Source: Niabella sp.
GTDB taxonomy: Bacteria > Bacteroidota > Bacteroidia > Chitinophagales > Chitinophagaceae
NCBI GenBank assembly: GCA_017744715.1
Contig: JAGIAT010000008.1
Location: forward strand, 124,001 to 188,000
DNA length: 64,000 bases
Direction: 5' to 3'
Position numbers and translations under genes: made by a program. Positions 8,252 to 16,540 of the stretch are shown here, piece after piece (the stretch's first letter is position 1; the number at the start of each line of letters is the position of its first letter). The notes beneath the pieces were generated by a model. That model was not told where the DNA came from and did not search any database. It worked only from the letters and a program-made list of their open reading frames with translations.

Positions 8252-9766
8252 ATGGCTTTACCACGAGAGCCGAGGCAGAAGATGATCAACCTGATGTATT
8301 TGGTGCTGACAGCATTGCTGGCGCTGAATGTATCATCGGAAGTTTTGAATGCATTTAAGACGATCGATAAGAGCTTGACGAATGCCAATGAAACCATCGA
8401 TAAGAAGAATAAGACCATTTTTGTTTCGCTGGAAGAAAAAGCAAATGACCCTAAAACCCAGGAACTGGCACATATATGGATGCCCAAGGCAGAAAAAGCC
8501 CGCCAGCTTTCCGATGACCTGGTAACATATATTGAATCGTTAAAGACCCAGATCAAAACCGCATCCGGACTGAATGCAAAAACGGGGGCTTATAAAGAAA
8601 GCAACCTGGATGTACCCACCCGGATCATGGTGGATAAAAAACAGGGAGACGACCTGTTGAAAAAACTAACGGGATATAAAACGGCTATGCTGTCGATAGA
8701 CCCGGAAATCAACACCGAATTTCAGCATGCGCTGCCGCTGGATCTGAGCATGCCCGAAGTAAAGAACAGCAACAATAAAACCTGGTCGGCGGCCTATTTC
8801 AGAAGCACCCCTTCCGTTGCCGCTATCACCATTCTTTCTAAATTCCAGAACGATATTAAGAATGCAGAATCACAGGTGATCGAGTTTTGTCACAATAAGA
8901 TCGGGGCCGTAAAAGTAGTATATGACGAGTTTCAGGCCCTGGCAACAGCCAATGCGCAGTACCTGCTGCCGGGCCAGGAATTCAATATCACCGCGGGCGT
9001 TGGTGCATTTAGTAAAAATGCGCGTCCAACCGTAACCATCGATGGCGCGGCAGTACCGCTCAATGCCAACGGGCTGGCCGAGTATAAAACCGTTGCCGGA
9101 GGCCCGGGTACCTATACCAAAAAGGTAAATATCTCTTTTGTAAAGCCGGATGGCACCACTTCGGTGATCACCCGGGATATTACCTACACGGTAGCCTCTC
9201 CAACCGGGTTAACGGTGAGCGCCGATGCCGTAAAAGTATTGTATGTGGGACTGGAGAACCCGATTTCCGTGGGTGGCGGAAGCGGTACCAGTGCCGATCA
9301 GCTTCGGGTATCCATCAGCCAGGGCAGCATTTCCGGTTCGCGAGGGAAATACACGGCGCGGGTAACAACTCCGGGAACTGCTACCGTGTCGGTAAACGAT
9401 GGTAAACATACCAGCAATTTTGAATTCCGGGTAAAATCCGTACCGTCGCCTACAGCGATGGTGGGCGCCAGCAAGGGCGGCCGTATGCGGGTAAATGATT
9501 TCAAGGCGCAGGCCGGCGTGCGTGCGGAACTGGAGAACTTTGTATTTGAAGGGGTGAAATTCACGGTGTCCAGCTATACCATGACCTTTGCCGGAGCGGG
9601 CTATCCGGAATTCATGCATAAGGCCGTATCTGGTAACTCGTTTAATGCGGCCCGGTCGCTCATTGAGCGGGCACAGCCCGGAAGCACCATCACGATTGAT
9701 GAAATAAAGGCTACAGGTCCCGGAGGCCCAAGAACCTTACCGCCGATAGCGTTTAACTTATATTAA
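8252..9766 (+). CDS. gldM: GldM, periplasmic shaft of the T9SS/gliding motor
   Basis: GldM pairs with GldL in the inner membrane and reaches across the periplasm to the GldK/GldN ring. 504 aa. The N-terminus MALPREPRQKMINLMYLVLT and the following ALLALNVSSEVLNAF are the single membrane helix with preceding Arg residues, as in characterised GldM. The first periplasmic domain (~35-225) is helical. After it come three beta-rich domains (~225-320, ~320-405 and ~405-504), with the Gly-rich PISVGGGSGTSADQLRVS segment starting the third domain. The stop overlaps an ATG in the gldN frame by one base (TAATG). Confidence 0.96.
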   Translation: MALPREPRQKMINLMYLVLTALLALNVSSEVLNAFKTIDKSLTNANETIDKKNKTIFVSLEEKANDPKTQELAHIWMPKAEKARQLSDDLVTYIESLKTQIKTASGLNAKTGAYKESNLDVPTRIMVDKKQGDDLLKKLTGYKTAMLSIDPEINTEFQHALPLDLSMPEVKNSNNKTWSAAYFRSTPSVAAITILSKFQNDIKNAESQVIEFCHNKIGAVKVVYDEFQALATANAQYLLPGQEFNITAGVGAFSKNARPTVTIDGAAVPLNANGLAEYKTVAGGPGTYTKKVNISFVKPDGTTSVITRDITYTVASPTGLTVSADAVKVLYVGLENPISVGGGSGTSADQLRVSISQGSISGSRGKYTARVTTPGTATVSVNDGKHTSNFEFRVKSVPSPTAMVGASKGGRMRVNDFKAQAGVRAELENFVFEGVKFTVSSYTMTFAGAGYPEFMHKAVSGNSFNAARSLIERAQPGSTITIDEIKATGPGGPRTLPPIAFNLY

Positions 9767-9810
9767 TGGATCGTTTTCCGGGCAGGATCCCGGAGGTAAA
9801 AAATATACTG

Positions 9811-10857
9811 ATGAAATTGAACATGTTTATAGCCGCTTGTCTGACAACAGGATTTCTTTCTGTTTCAGAATACAGCTTTTCTCAAAGGAGTGCGTATGAT
9901 ACGCCCGTTTCATCCTACGAAAAAAAGCCGGCGGCCTCCAAAGCCAACACGCCTAAAGGCGCCGCAAAGCAGGGACAGCCGGACCCGGATAAATCTCCGG
10001 TAACAGACAGCATCCAGGCCAATCTTCCCATTGAAGTAGTGGAAGGAGCACAGGGAGGAGGACTGTTTGGCGGATCCTCAAAACCATTGCGTAAAGACAA
10101 TGTGCTGGAAGATGATATGTCCGACAGCACGGCTACACCACTGCCCTATACAGCCCTGTATGCATCGGATGCGTTGTACCGGGTAAGGGTATGGCGTACC
10201 ATTGACGCACGTACACAAAAGAATGCCCGCTATTTCTTTAATAAAGCGATCGACGGCGATGAAAATGCCCGGCTGATCAATATTATGCTGAAGGCGGTAA
10301 AAGACAACGGTGTACAGGCATTCAGTAATATCGACGACCGGTTTACCACACCCATCACCTACGACGAGGTTGTAGCTTCCTTTGGCGGCGGAAAAGATAC
10401 AGCCGCCAAATATGATATGGATGGAAATATTGTGGGCTACCAGGTAAGAAGCCGCATGGTGTCCGGTGACTCCGTGTATAAATTCCGGATCAAGGAAGAA
10501 TGGGTGTTTAATAAAAGAGATGGTAAAACCTATATCCGCATCCTGGGTATTGCACCGCTGTCTTCTTATACCACTTCCGATGGTTATACCGTAGAAAACA
10601 GCGAGCACGCCCTGTTTTGGCTGTATTATCCGGATCTAAGAAAAACGCTTGTTAGAAGCAATATCGTAAACCCGTTGGATATGGGGGGGCGCATTACCTG
10701 GGAGGAAGTGTTTGAGAACCGGCTGTTCGACAGCAAGGTGATCAAATCATCGCTGGATGCAGAGAACGGATTTAATGAAAACCCGCTTACGGAGGCACAT
10801 TCGGCGGAAATTCAGCAACAGCTGAATAACCTGAGCCGGCGTATGTGGGGTAAATAA
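9811..10857 (+). CDS. gldN: GldN, type IX secretion ring protein
   Basis: GldN (PorN) binds GldK in the periplasmic ring. From the ATG at 9811 the product is 348 aa and begins with a signal peptide MKLNMFIAACLTTGFLSVSE...FSQ. An upstream ATG at 9766 overlaps the gldM stop and would add 15 residues (MDRFPGRIPEVKNIL) before the signal peptide, so 9811 is preferred; a GGAGGT lies at 9790-9795. A Pro/Ala/Lys-rich linker (~25-60) precedes the conserved core: LYASDALYRVRVWRTIDART, KDNGVQAFSNIDDRFTTPIT, KEEWVFNKRDGKTYIRILGI and WLYYPDLRKTLVRSN. It is 8 bp before the next gene. Confidence 0.94.
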   Translation: MKLNMFIAACLTTGFLSVSEYSFSQRSAYDTPVSSYEKKPAASKANTPKGAAKQGQPDPDKSPVTDSIQANLPIEVVEGAQGGGLFGGSSKPLRKDNVLEDDMSDSTATPLPYTALYASDALYRVRVWRTIDARTQKNARYFFNKAIDGDENARLINIMLKAVKDNGVQAFSNIDDRFTTPITYDEVVASFGGGKDTAAKYDMDGNIVGYQVRSRMVSGDSVYKFRIKEEWVFNKRDGKTYIRILGIAPLSSYTTSDGYTVENSEHALFWLYYPDLRKTLVRSNIVNPLDMGGRITWEEVFENRLFDSKVIKSSLDAENGFNENPLTEAHSAEIQQQLNNLSRRMWGK

Positions 10858-10865
10858 CAATAACT

Positions 10866-11531
10866 ATGAAAGTAAAAGATTGGATCCTATTTGCAGGATT
10901 TGTTGGTAGCAGCTTGTGTTCGGTAGCCCAAAGCAACGGGCAAAAAGATTACCGGGCTCATAAAAGTCATGTAGGTATTACGGCAGGCGCCCTGGGCTAT
11001 GCCGGCCGGTATGCCGTAAAAACGCCATTGGGTACGCATACGTCTTATGCTGTTTCGGCCTTCTATGATCACAGTATGATCCTGCCTTCCCAATTATTTG
11101 TAAGAGGAGAGCTGTTATTTGGTGCATTGCGCGGAAATAACCTGGATGAAGATGTAAGCGGTCCCCGGGGGAAGTTTAATGCAAACATACTGGAGGCTAC
11201 GGTAAAAGCAGAGTACGATATCCTGAACGATGCGGTAACCCGGTGGTCGCCCTATATCCTGGCAGGAGCCGGTGCTTACGGATTATTTAACTATAGTTCC
11301 AGCAAGGGATCTAAAGACCGCGCAGACAAAATGGGTTTTATTCTTCCGGTAGGCGGGGGTGTTAAATACCAGGTAAGTAACCGCGGACGCATTTTCCTGG
11401 AAGGGAATGTGCGGTTCCTGTCGAAAAACCTGGATAATCATAATCCGGACGGAACCAATAATCCCAATAAATATTATTCGCTGGGGCTGGGTTTTTCTTA
11501 CTCCTTGCAGAAGAGCAACCAGCTGTGGTAG
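10866..11531 (+). CDS. Outer-membrane beta-barrel protein at the end of the gldKLMN operon
   Basis: 221 aa with a signal peptide (MKVKDWILFAGFVGSSLCSVAQ, cleavage after VAQ). The mature part has alternating hydrophobic strands typical of an 8- to 10-strand barrel (VGITAGALGYAGRY, ATVKAEYDIL, YILAGAGAYGLFNY, GFILPVGGGVKYQV) and ends near an aromatic residue (YYSLGLGFSYSL, final NQLW). It starts 8 bp after gldN and is followed by the operon terminator, so it is very probably co-transcribed with the motor. It is not a PorP/SprF-length protein; it may belong to an OmpA-barrel or DUF6089-like group, but the family is not certain. An outer-membrane role next to the ring is inference. Confidence 0.75.
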   Translation: MKVKDWILFAGFVGSSLCSVAQSNGQKDYRAHKSHVGITAGALGYAGRYAVKTPLGTHTSYAVSAFYDHSMILPSQLFVRGELLFGALRGNNLDEDVSGPRGKFNANILEATVKAEYDILNDAVTRWSPYILAGAGAYGLFNYSSSKGSKDRADKMGFILPVGGGVKYQVSNRGRIFLEGNVRFLSKNLDNHNPDGTNNPNKYYSLGLGFSYSLQKSNQLW

Positions 11532-11549
11532 CGGATAAAAAAAGCTAAA

Positions 11550-11585
11550 TATAAAAGCCGGGAAAATCCCGGCTTTTATATTTTA
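11550..11585. terminator. Bidirectional terminator between the gld operon and the RDD gene
   Basis: A perfect 14-bp stem, TATAAAAGCCGGGA at 11550-11563 with its complement at 11567-11580, three-base loop AAA, T-rich on the right and A-rich on the left. It sits between convergent genes and could stop both. Confidence 0.92.
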
Positions 11586-11681
11586 TTTTAACGGAGCAGA
11601 TGCGTTTGTGTTGTTTTAAGGTTCATCCATTGGATATCTGCATCCGATCATTCCGGTTCAAAAAATAATTGCGGTTTGGAT

Positions 11682-12194
11682 TTATTTTTTTACAACCAGC
11701 GTGCCGGCAAGTTTATCGTGTAAGCCCTGTCTTTTATCGTCCCATAACACCATCAGGTAGCCGATAAGCAGGATGATACCCGAGAGGATCTTTCCAAAAT
11801 AACGGCCCGTGGCATTGAGAAAACTGATACGCTGGCCGTTCATGCCCGTTACTTTTAACCCCAGTGCCATTTTGCCCAGGCTTGCCTGTTTGGCACTGGA
11901 TTCCATCAGTGCAAAATAGAGCCATTGAACAATCAGTGGAACACTGTTACTTTTTAAATAGGTGACCTGGAATATTCCGGGGTCGGTTGTATAAAACGTT
12001 TCCCTGGAAAAGCTCAGGCCAAAAATATTATTGAGAACGCTGCCCGCTACCCAAATGATCACACCATCAATAAGGGCTGCAGCCAAACGTTCCCAAAAGG
12101 TTCCATACACGGTTGGCAGTTCATCGCTAAAAAGATTGGATTGAGGCTGACCGGTATGGTCAGGCTGACGGTAATTGGGATTGTTTTCGTTCAT
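11682..12194 (-). CDS. RDD family membrane protein
   Basis: 170 aa. After a polar, Pro/Gln-rich N-terminus (~30 residues), the RDD signature appears as YGTFWERLAAALIDGVIIWV (Arg then Asp in the first membrane helix). Two further helices follow: VPLIVQWLYFALMESS near 80-100 and ILSGIILLIGYLMVLWDDKR near 135-155; the ending WDDKRQGLHDKLAGTLVV is typical (the D-K-x-x-G-x-H-D-x-x-A-G-T motif). RDD proteins are small inner-membrane proteins, some acting as cation antiporters, but most have no known role. It lies 55 bp from the DUF4197 gene on the same strand, so they may be co-transcribed. Confidence 0.88.
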   Translation of the reverse strand: MNENNPNYRQPDHTGQPQSNLFSDELPTVYGTFWERLAAALIDGVIIWVAGSVLNNIFGLSFSRETFYTTDPGIFQVTYLKSNSVPLIVQWLYFALMESSAKQASLGKMALGLKVTGMNGQRISFLNATGRYFGKILSGIILLIGYLMVLWDDKRQGLHDKLAGTLVVKK

Positions 12195-12249
12195 AAGTAT
12201 TGATTTAGGAGTTGTTAAGCAATACCGTTTACCAGCGGATGACCCTGTA

Positions 12250-12969
12250 TTACTGGCCCCCTCTCAACCGCATTTGCTGATCGGCGTACCCGAATACGCG
12301 TTTTAACAAATCGGTTTTGCGGAATGCCAGGTTGGTACGGATCTTTTCTTCTTCATTACCCACATAGAGAAACATACCATCAATGGCCCGGGCCGCTATA
12401 AAGTCGTTCAGGCTGGGTTCCAGTTTTTTTCCAAGGAAAGGAATGGCATTGTATGCCTTGGCAACCGATTGGTAATCCCGGTCGGCGCCGCTGGTACGTA
12501 CGGTGTTGTCTACAATCGGCCGGAATTTGGTCATCAGTTCGGGCGACATCTGCGCTTTAAAAAATTCCGTGGCCGCATGCCGGTTATTGGTCAGCAAAAT
12601 GGAAGCGGCATCCGTAATGCTCATATTTCTAACGGCATTTACAAATACCGGTTTTGCCTCGGTAACCGCCTGGCCCATGGCATTGGTAAATTTAGAAGTC
12701 ATCTGGTTTACCAATGAGCTTAGCCCCAGGTCGCGCAGGGTTTTTTCAATTTTTGCAGCATCACCGGGAAAAGCAAAACGGACCAGCGGATTGCCCTGGT
12801 TGGGATTTGCAAAGGCTTCAAAGCCGCTGAAAAGCCCCTGGGTAAGCGCCGCACGAAGGCCGTTGGCCATTTCCAGCTGCGAAAGGCTACCGGCTACAGA
12901 CTGCAGGGTATCACAGCCGGAAAAACAAACAGACACCCCTAATGCAATAGAAAATAATAAACGTTTCAT
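12250..12969 (-). CDS. DUF4197 family lipoprotein
   Basis: From the ATG at 12969 the product is 239 aa and begins MKRLLFSIALGVSVCFSGC, a lipoprotein signal with Cys19. The rest is helical and matches the DUF4197 pattern: GLRAALTQGL, VRFAFPGDAAKIEKTLRDLG, VFVNAVRNMSITDAASILL, ATEFFKAQMSPELMTKFRPI and FIAARAIDGMFLYVGNEEEK, then ending RTNLAFRKTDLLKRVFGY. The function of DUF4197 is unknown. A longer frame starting at 13101 is open but would place 44 residues, partly encoded by a 7-bp satellite (LKSQISN repeated), before the signal peptide, so it is rejected. The satellite at 12981-13035 lies 12 bp upstream of the chosen ATG. Confidence 0.88.
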   Translation of the reverse strand: MKRLLFSIALGVSVCFSGCDTLQSVAGSLSQLEMANGLRAALTQGLFSGFEAFANPNQGNPLVRFAFPGDAAKIEKTLRDLGLSSLVNQMTSKFTNAMGQAVTEAKPVFVNAVRNMSITDAASILLTNNRHAATEFFKAQMSPELMTKFRPIVDNTVRTSGADRDYQSVAKAYNAIPFLGKKLEPSLNDFIAARAIDGMFLYVGNEEEKIRTNLAFRKTDLLKRVFGYADQQMRLRGGQ

Positions 12970-12980
12970 GGATATGGATT

Positions 12981-13035
12981 GAGATTTGAGATTTGAGATT
13001 TGAGATTTGAGATTTGAGATTTGAGATTTGAGATT
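12981..13035. repeat. 7-bp tandem repeat (GAGATTT)n, about 7.7 copies
   Basis: A nearly perfect array of the heptamer GAGATTT from 12981 to about 13034, ending 12 bp before the start codon (12967-12969) of the DUF4197 lipoprotein gene. It occupies the place where the leader or promoter of that gene should be. Copy-number change by slippage could alter promoter spacing. Confidence 0.9.
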
Positions 13036-13116
13036 GCAACCTGTTAAGGTACGAAGAATGCGTGAATGCGTAACAGTAAACCTGGTATGGGCAGCACCCA
13101 TATTACCCGTAGCACG

Positions 13117-13677
13117 CTAATTTAACCGGGGATCGATCGGTGCGTTTATAATCAGTTTATAGTCTCCGCCGAGATGTGTAAGAATGTTTTTCCAGAGTGC
13201 TGTTTCATCATCGCTGAACAGGAATTCACGGGTAGCTTTTGCTACGATCCAGGTTTTCTCTTCCATTTCAAAGTCCAGCTGGCCTTCCCCCCAGCCGCTG
13301 TAGCCCAGGAAAAACCGCACTTTTTGAGGATCAATTCGGCCGTTGGATAAAAGGCCGGCCAGTACTTCAAAATCTCCGCCCCAGTAAACCCCGTCCAATA
13401 CTTCTTTGCCACCGGGGATCGCCTCCGGATACTGGTGTAAAAAATGCAGGTTGTCCAGTCCAACCGGCCCTCCCTCATATACCGGGAAGTCAAAACCTTC
13501 AAAATCCGGCACCAGGTCGCCGATGGTATGACCGGTTTTCCGGTTCATTACAAAGCCTACCGTTCCGGTAGCATCATGTTCGCAAAGGAATACAACGGTC
13601 CGTACAAAATTCGGGTCGTTCAGATGAGGATTGGCTATCAAAAAACTGCCGCTTTCCGGTTCCATTAGTTGCTTCAA
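13117..13677 (-). CDS. YqgE/AlgH family protein
   Basis: 186 aa cytoplasmic protein with the family's hallmark motifs: GSFLIANPHLNDPNFVRTVV at the N-terminus, then FLCEHDATGTVGFVMNR, VYEGGPVGLDNLHFLH and FFLGYSGWGEGQLDFEME, ending TREFLFSDDETALWKNILTH-type residues. AlgH/YqgE proteins are conserved but poorly understood; in Pseudomonas AlgH affects alginate regulation. The length is normal. It is divergent from the histidine kinase gene, with about 120 bp between their starts. A near-match -7 box (TACCTTTA, minus strand, 13735-13742) lies upstream. Confidence 0.93.
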   Translation of the reverse strand: MKQLMEPESGSFLIANPHLNDPNFVRTVVFLCEHDATGTVGFVMNRKTGHTIGDLVPDFEGFDFPVYEGGPVGLDNLHFLHQYPEAIPGGKEVLDGVYWGGDFEVLAGLLSNGRIDPQKVRFFLGYSGWGEGQLDFEMEEKTWIVAKATREFLFSDDETALWKNILTHLGGDYKLIINAPIDPRLN

Positions 13678-13799
13678 TTATATAATGATAACATTGAATG
13701 CTTCTATAAAAGCACGTTAAAGTATAAAGGTAAACAGATTTATGGTTTTTACAGATGCGGATCGATGATTATATTTGCTTTTACCCAGTTTTTAAGTTT

Positions 13800-15140
13800 G
13801 TGAAAAAATTATTTGTACTCATAACTGTTCTGATCTCGCTTTCGCTTTTGGGGATTATTCTTTTCCAGGTTTCCTGGCTAAAGAATGCTGCCATTTTGCG
13901 GGAAGACCAGGTGCGGCAGCGGATCGACAATGCCGTAAATGAAGTGGGACTGGAGCTGATCCAGTTTAAAACGCAATACAGTACGCCGTATAATAACGAT
14001 ATCCCGTTGTTCCCGAGGTCTGCGCACGATTTTTTTAAGCGCAATACCATTCATGCTAAAATGAGCCACCAGAAATTGTACGACCGGATCCGGAAGGCGT
14101 TCGACCGTGCGGGCCTGGAAGACCTGGGGTTTGAGTTTATGCTGATGCTGCGAAGCGATCAGCCGTTTGACCCGGTTGAAAAGCAGACACCGAACTACGT
14201 TCAGGCAAATGCAGACACCATTCATAACTATTCTGCAAAAGGAGTGGGCATCGTGGTATCGAGCGGTTCGGCGTTTGAAAACCCGGATGAAGCCTTATTT
14301 GTAGTGGCCCTCGATTATAAAAAACTGGTACTGCGGTCGCTTACCGGAAACATCCTGCTGGCGATCCTCTTTACACTCGTAATTATCGCCGCTTTCTTTG
14401 TAACGGTGTATACCATGTTGCGTCAAAAGAAACTGGGAGAAATCAAGAACGATTTTATCAATAACATGACCCACGAGTTTAAGACGCCGATCGCCACCAT
14501 TTCGCTGGCGGTAGATGCGCTCAAAAACGAAAAGGTAATGTCGAGCCGGGAACGGATGTCCTACTTTAGCGGCATCATCAAGGAAGAAAACCAGCGGATG
14601 AACAAGCAGGTGGAAGCGATTTTAAAAGCTTCCCAGTTTGAAAAACAGGAAGTAGAGCTGGATAAAGGACCGGTGCACGTGCATGAAATCATAAAGCTGG
14701 TGGCTGATAAATTCCTGCTGCAATTGCAGGAGAAAAACGGCCGTGCAGAACTGGCGTTAGGGGCTTCTAATGATCTTATCAAAGGGGATGAAGTGCATTT
14801 CACCAACCTGGTCAATAACCTGATCGATAACGCGGTGAAATATTCTAAAGAACATGTGCCCATTCATTTAAAGATCAGCTCGTATAATTCGGGGGATAAG
14901 CTGATCCTGAAATTTGAAGACAATGGCATCGGTATGACGCGGGAAACGCAGAAAAGGGTTTTCGAAAAATTTTACCGGGCACATACCGGCAACCTGCATA
15001 ATGTAAAGGGCTTTGGCCTGGGATTGAATTACGTTAAATCGGTCACCCAGTCGCACAACGGATCGATAAAGGTGGAAAGCACACTTGGCCGGGGAAGTAT
15101 TTTTACATTGGAATTTCCTTTGGAAACGGACGCACGCTAA
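13800..15140 (+). CDS. Sensor histidine kinase, no response regulator beside it
   Basis: Inner-membrane two-component kinase. The GTG at 13800 gives 446 aa starting (M)KKLFVLITVLISLSLLGIIL, the first membrane helix; an ATG at 13755 would add 15 residues. A ~165-residue periplasmic sensor region follows, then a second helix (LTGNILLAILFTLVIIAAFF). The HisKA box is NNMTHEFKTPIATISLAVDA with the phosphorylated His225; the ATPase domain has NLVNNLIDNAVKYS, DNGIGM and GFGLGLNYV. The closest known style is RprX/PorY of Bacteroidota. No response regulator is adjacent; the next gene, 77 bp on, is an NlpE-like lipoprotein. Confidence 0.93.
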   Translation: MKKLFVLITVLISLSLLGIILFQVSWLKNAAILREDQVRQRIDNAVNEVGLELIQFKTQYSTPYNNDIPLFPRSAHDFFKRNTIHAKMSHQKLYDRIRKAFDRAGLEDLGFEFMLMLRSDQPFDPVEKQTPNYVQANADTIHNYSAKGVGIVVSSGSAFENPDEALFVVALDYKKLVLRSLTGNILLAILFTLVIIAAFFVTVYTMLRQKKLGEIKNDFINNMTHEFKTPIATISLAVDALKNEKVMSSRERMSYFSGIIKEENQRMNKQVEAILKASQFEKQEVELDKGPVHVHEIIKLVADKFLLQLQEKNGRAELALGASNDLIKGDEVHFTNLVNNLIDNAVKYSKEHVPIHLKISSYNSGDKLILKFEDNGIGMTRETQKRVFEKFYRAHTGNLHNVKGFGLGLNYVKSVTQSHNGSIKVESTLGRGSIFTLEFPLETDAR

Positions 15141-15217
15141 CGGACGGGCGCGATGCTGTTGTAGGAACGCAGATACCGGGAAGCATCGTTACTCCAAATA
15201 AATAAACAAAAACCGGG

Positions 15218-15676
15218 ATGAAAATCATATACATTATACTGGCCTGTTGCATCACCGGCTGTATGGCTGAAGATAGCAAAACCAAACCGGGTAATGATTC
15301 AACGGTCTACTCGTATACGCCGTCTGCAGTTCCGGATTCCGGGCAACTGCACAGCCCGGATACGGCCGCAATAGCAGGTACTTATTCGGGGCTGCTGCCC
15401 TGTGCAAGCTGTGAGGGGATTGAAACCGCCATTACCCTGTATGCAGACCGCTCGTTCCTGATGAAGGAAGTTTATAAGGGAGAACAGCCCGATTCTTTTA
15501 TCAACAAAGGTAAATATGAAATAAAGGACCGGGTCCTTTACCTGAAAATGGATGGTGCAGGCGTGGAACGCCCGGTCATGTACACGGTAACACCCAATGC
15601 CCTTACCCAGCTGGATATGAACGGTAATGAAATACAGGGCACGTTTGCCGGTCATTACCGGCTGATCAAAAACTAA
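15218..15676 (+). CDS. NlpE-like copper-resistance-type lipoprotein
   Basis: 152 aa with lipoprotein signal MKIIYIILACCITGC (Cys15). After a ~35-residue linker the NlpE N-terminal domain begins: GTYSGLLPCASCEGIETAIT with the C-x-x-C motif, then LYADRSFLMKEVYKG and the closing GTFAGHYRLIKN. In E. coli NlpE is an outer-membrane lipoprotein that reports surface contact, copper and lipoprotein-sorting stress to the CpxA kinase. This version has only the N-terminal domain. It lies 77 bp after a histidine kinase on the same strand, which suggests a signalling link (inference). Its stop overlaps the stop of the convergent metalloprotease gene by 4 bp. Confidence 0.85.
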   Translation: MKIIYIILACCITGCMAEDSKTKPGNDSTVYSYTPSAVPDSGQLHSPDTAAIAGTYSGLLPCASCEGIETAITLYADRSFLMKEVYKGEQPDSFINKGKYEIKDRVLYLKMDGAGVERPVMYTVTPNALTQLDMNGNEIQGTFAGHYRLIKN

Positions 15677-16323
15677 AGCAGGGTTTGATGATCCGGATGC
15701 CAGATGCTGCTGAAATCTCCGATAATGGACTGATTATTTTTAAAAGAGTGGCGTTCAATTTTTAGGAGTGCTATATCTTCTTTCCGTACCCTGCGGTAAA
15801 TAGGAAACAGGGTGCCCCCTTTGGCGCCGGCCGGCTGGCCGGGCTCATATTGATAGATGGCATCTACCAGGGTGCCGCGGGGATACATGATGCCCGGAAC
15901 GCCTTTGCCCCGGAAGTCGAGATCCACCGGATGTTCCAGCCCCAGGGTATGCCCGTATTCATGCGCAGCGGTGGTAGAGCCTTTATACAGGTTTTCCAGT
16001 TTAAAATACCCGGTATTGCAACCCAGTCCATCCACAAAGGAAATATTGCCATGGGCATACGCTTCAATCCTGAAATAATTATTCAGGGGGTTGTCGTTGC
16101 CCAGTATTGTTTCAGGCGCTATATCAGGTTCATAAGCTGCAGTAATACGGAACTGTACCGTTCGTTCCGTGCCTTCCAGCCAAACGGAGCCCTGCGGTTC
16201 GTTCCACATCGTTTCTATTTCTTCCCGTATTTGCTCCGTAAGCGCACTGCTGGCCGCGTTGCCATACGTAACAATGTGCGAAAGGATGTGCACGATATTG
16301 CTGCTGCATTCAATAATACCCAT
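15673..16323 (-). CDS. Metzincin-type zinc metalloprotease (M10-like)
   Basis: A 216-aa product from the ATG at 16323. The zinc-binding consensus HExxHxxGxxH is present as HEYGHTLGLEH at 121-131, and a Met-turn follows in GIMYPRG (~148-154); both are diagnostic of metzincins such as matrixins. No signal peptide is visible from the chosen start (MGIIECSSNIVHILSHIVTY), nor in a 24-residue longer form from 16395 (MLLPACPALSISLRTISKIA), so its location is unclear. There is no obvious propeptide cysteine switch. The C-terminal third (GTLFPIYRRVRKEDIALLKI) is unassigned. It is convergent with, and overlaps by 4 bp, the NlpE-like gene. Confidence 0.75.
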   Translation of the reverse strand: MGIIECSSNIVHILSHIVTYGNAASSALTEQIREEIETMWNEPQGSVWLEGTERTVQFRITAAYEPDIAPETILGNDNPLNNYFRIEAYAHGNISFVDGLGCNTGYFKLENLYKGSTTAAHEYGHTLGLEHPVDLDFRGKGVPGIMYPRGTLVDAIYQYEPGQPAGAKGGTLFPIYRRVRKEDIALLKIERHSFKNNQSIIGDFSSIWHPDHQTLL

Positions 16324-16540
16324 GCGGGAAGTTAAGGCAATTTTTGAAATCGTACGCAGGGAAATGGAAAGCGCGGGACAAGCGGGGAGGAGCAACGGTC
16401 TTTAAACCAACGAGCAGGTTCCATTTCAACTACATCCCTGTTTCCGCTACCAACAGCAAAGACGCGGCAGGATTATATCGCCCTGGTGTTTATTCCCCAT
16501 TCCCGCGGCGATCTAACCGTATTTTTTGTACGTTTGTTTT

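Noticed and set aside
12981..13035. Heptamer array as coding sequence of a longer DUF4197 protein
   Set aside because: A proper lipoprotein signal starts after it at 12969; translation of the array would bury the signal peptide.
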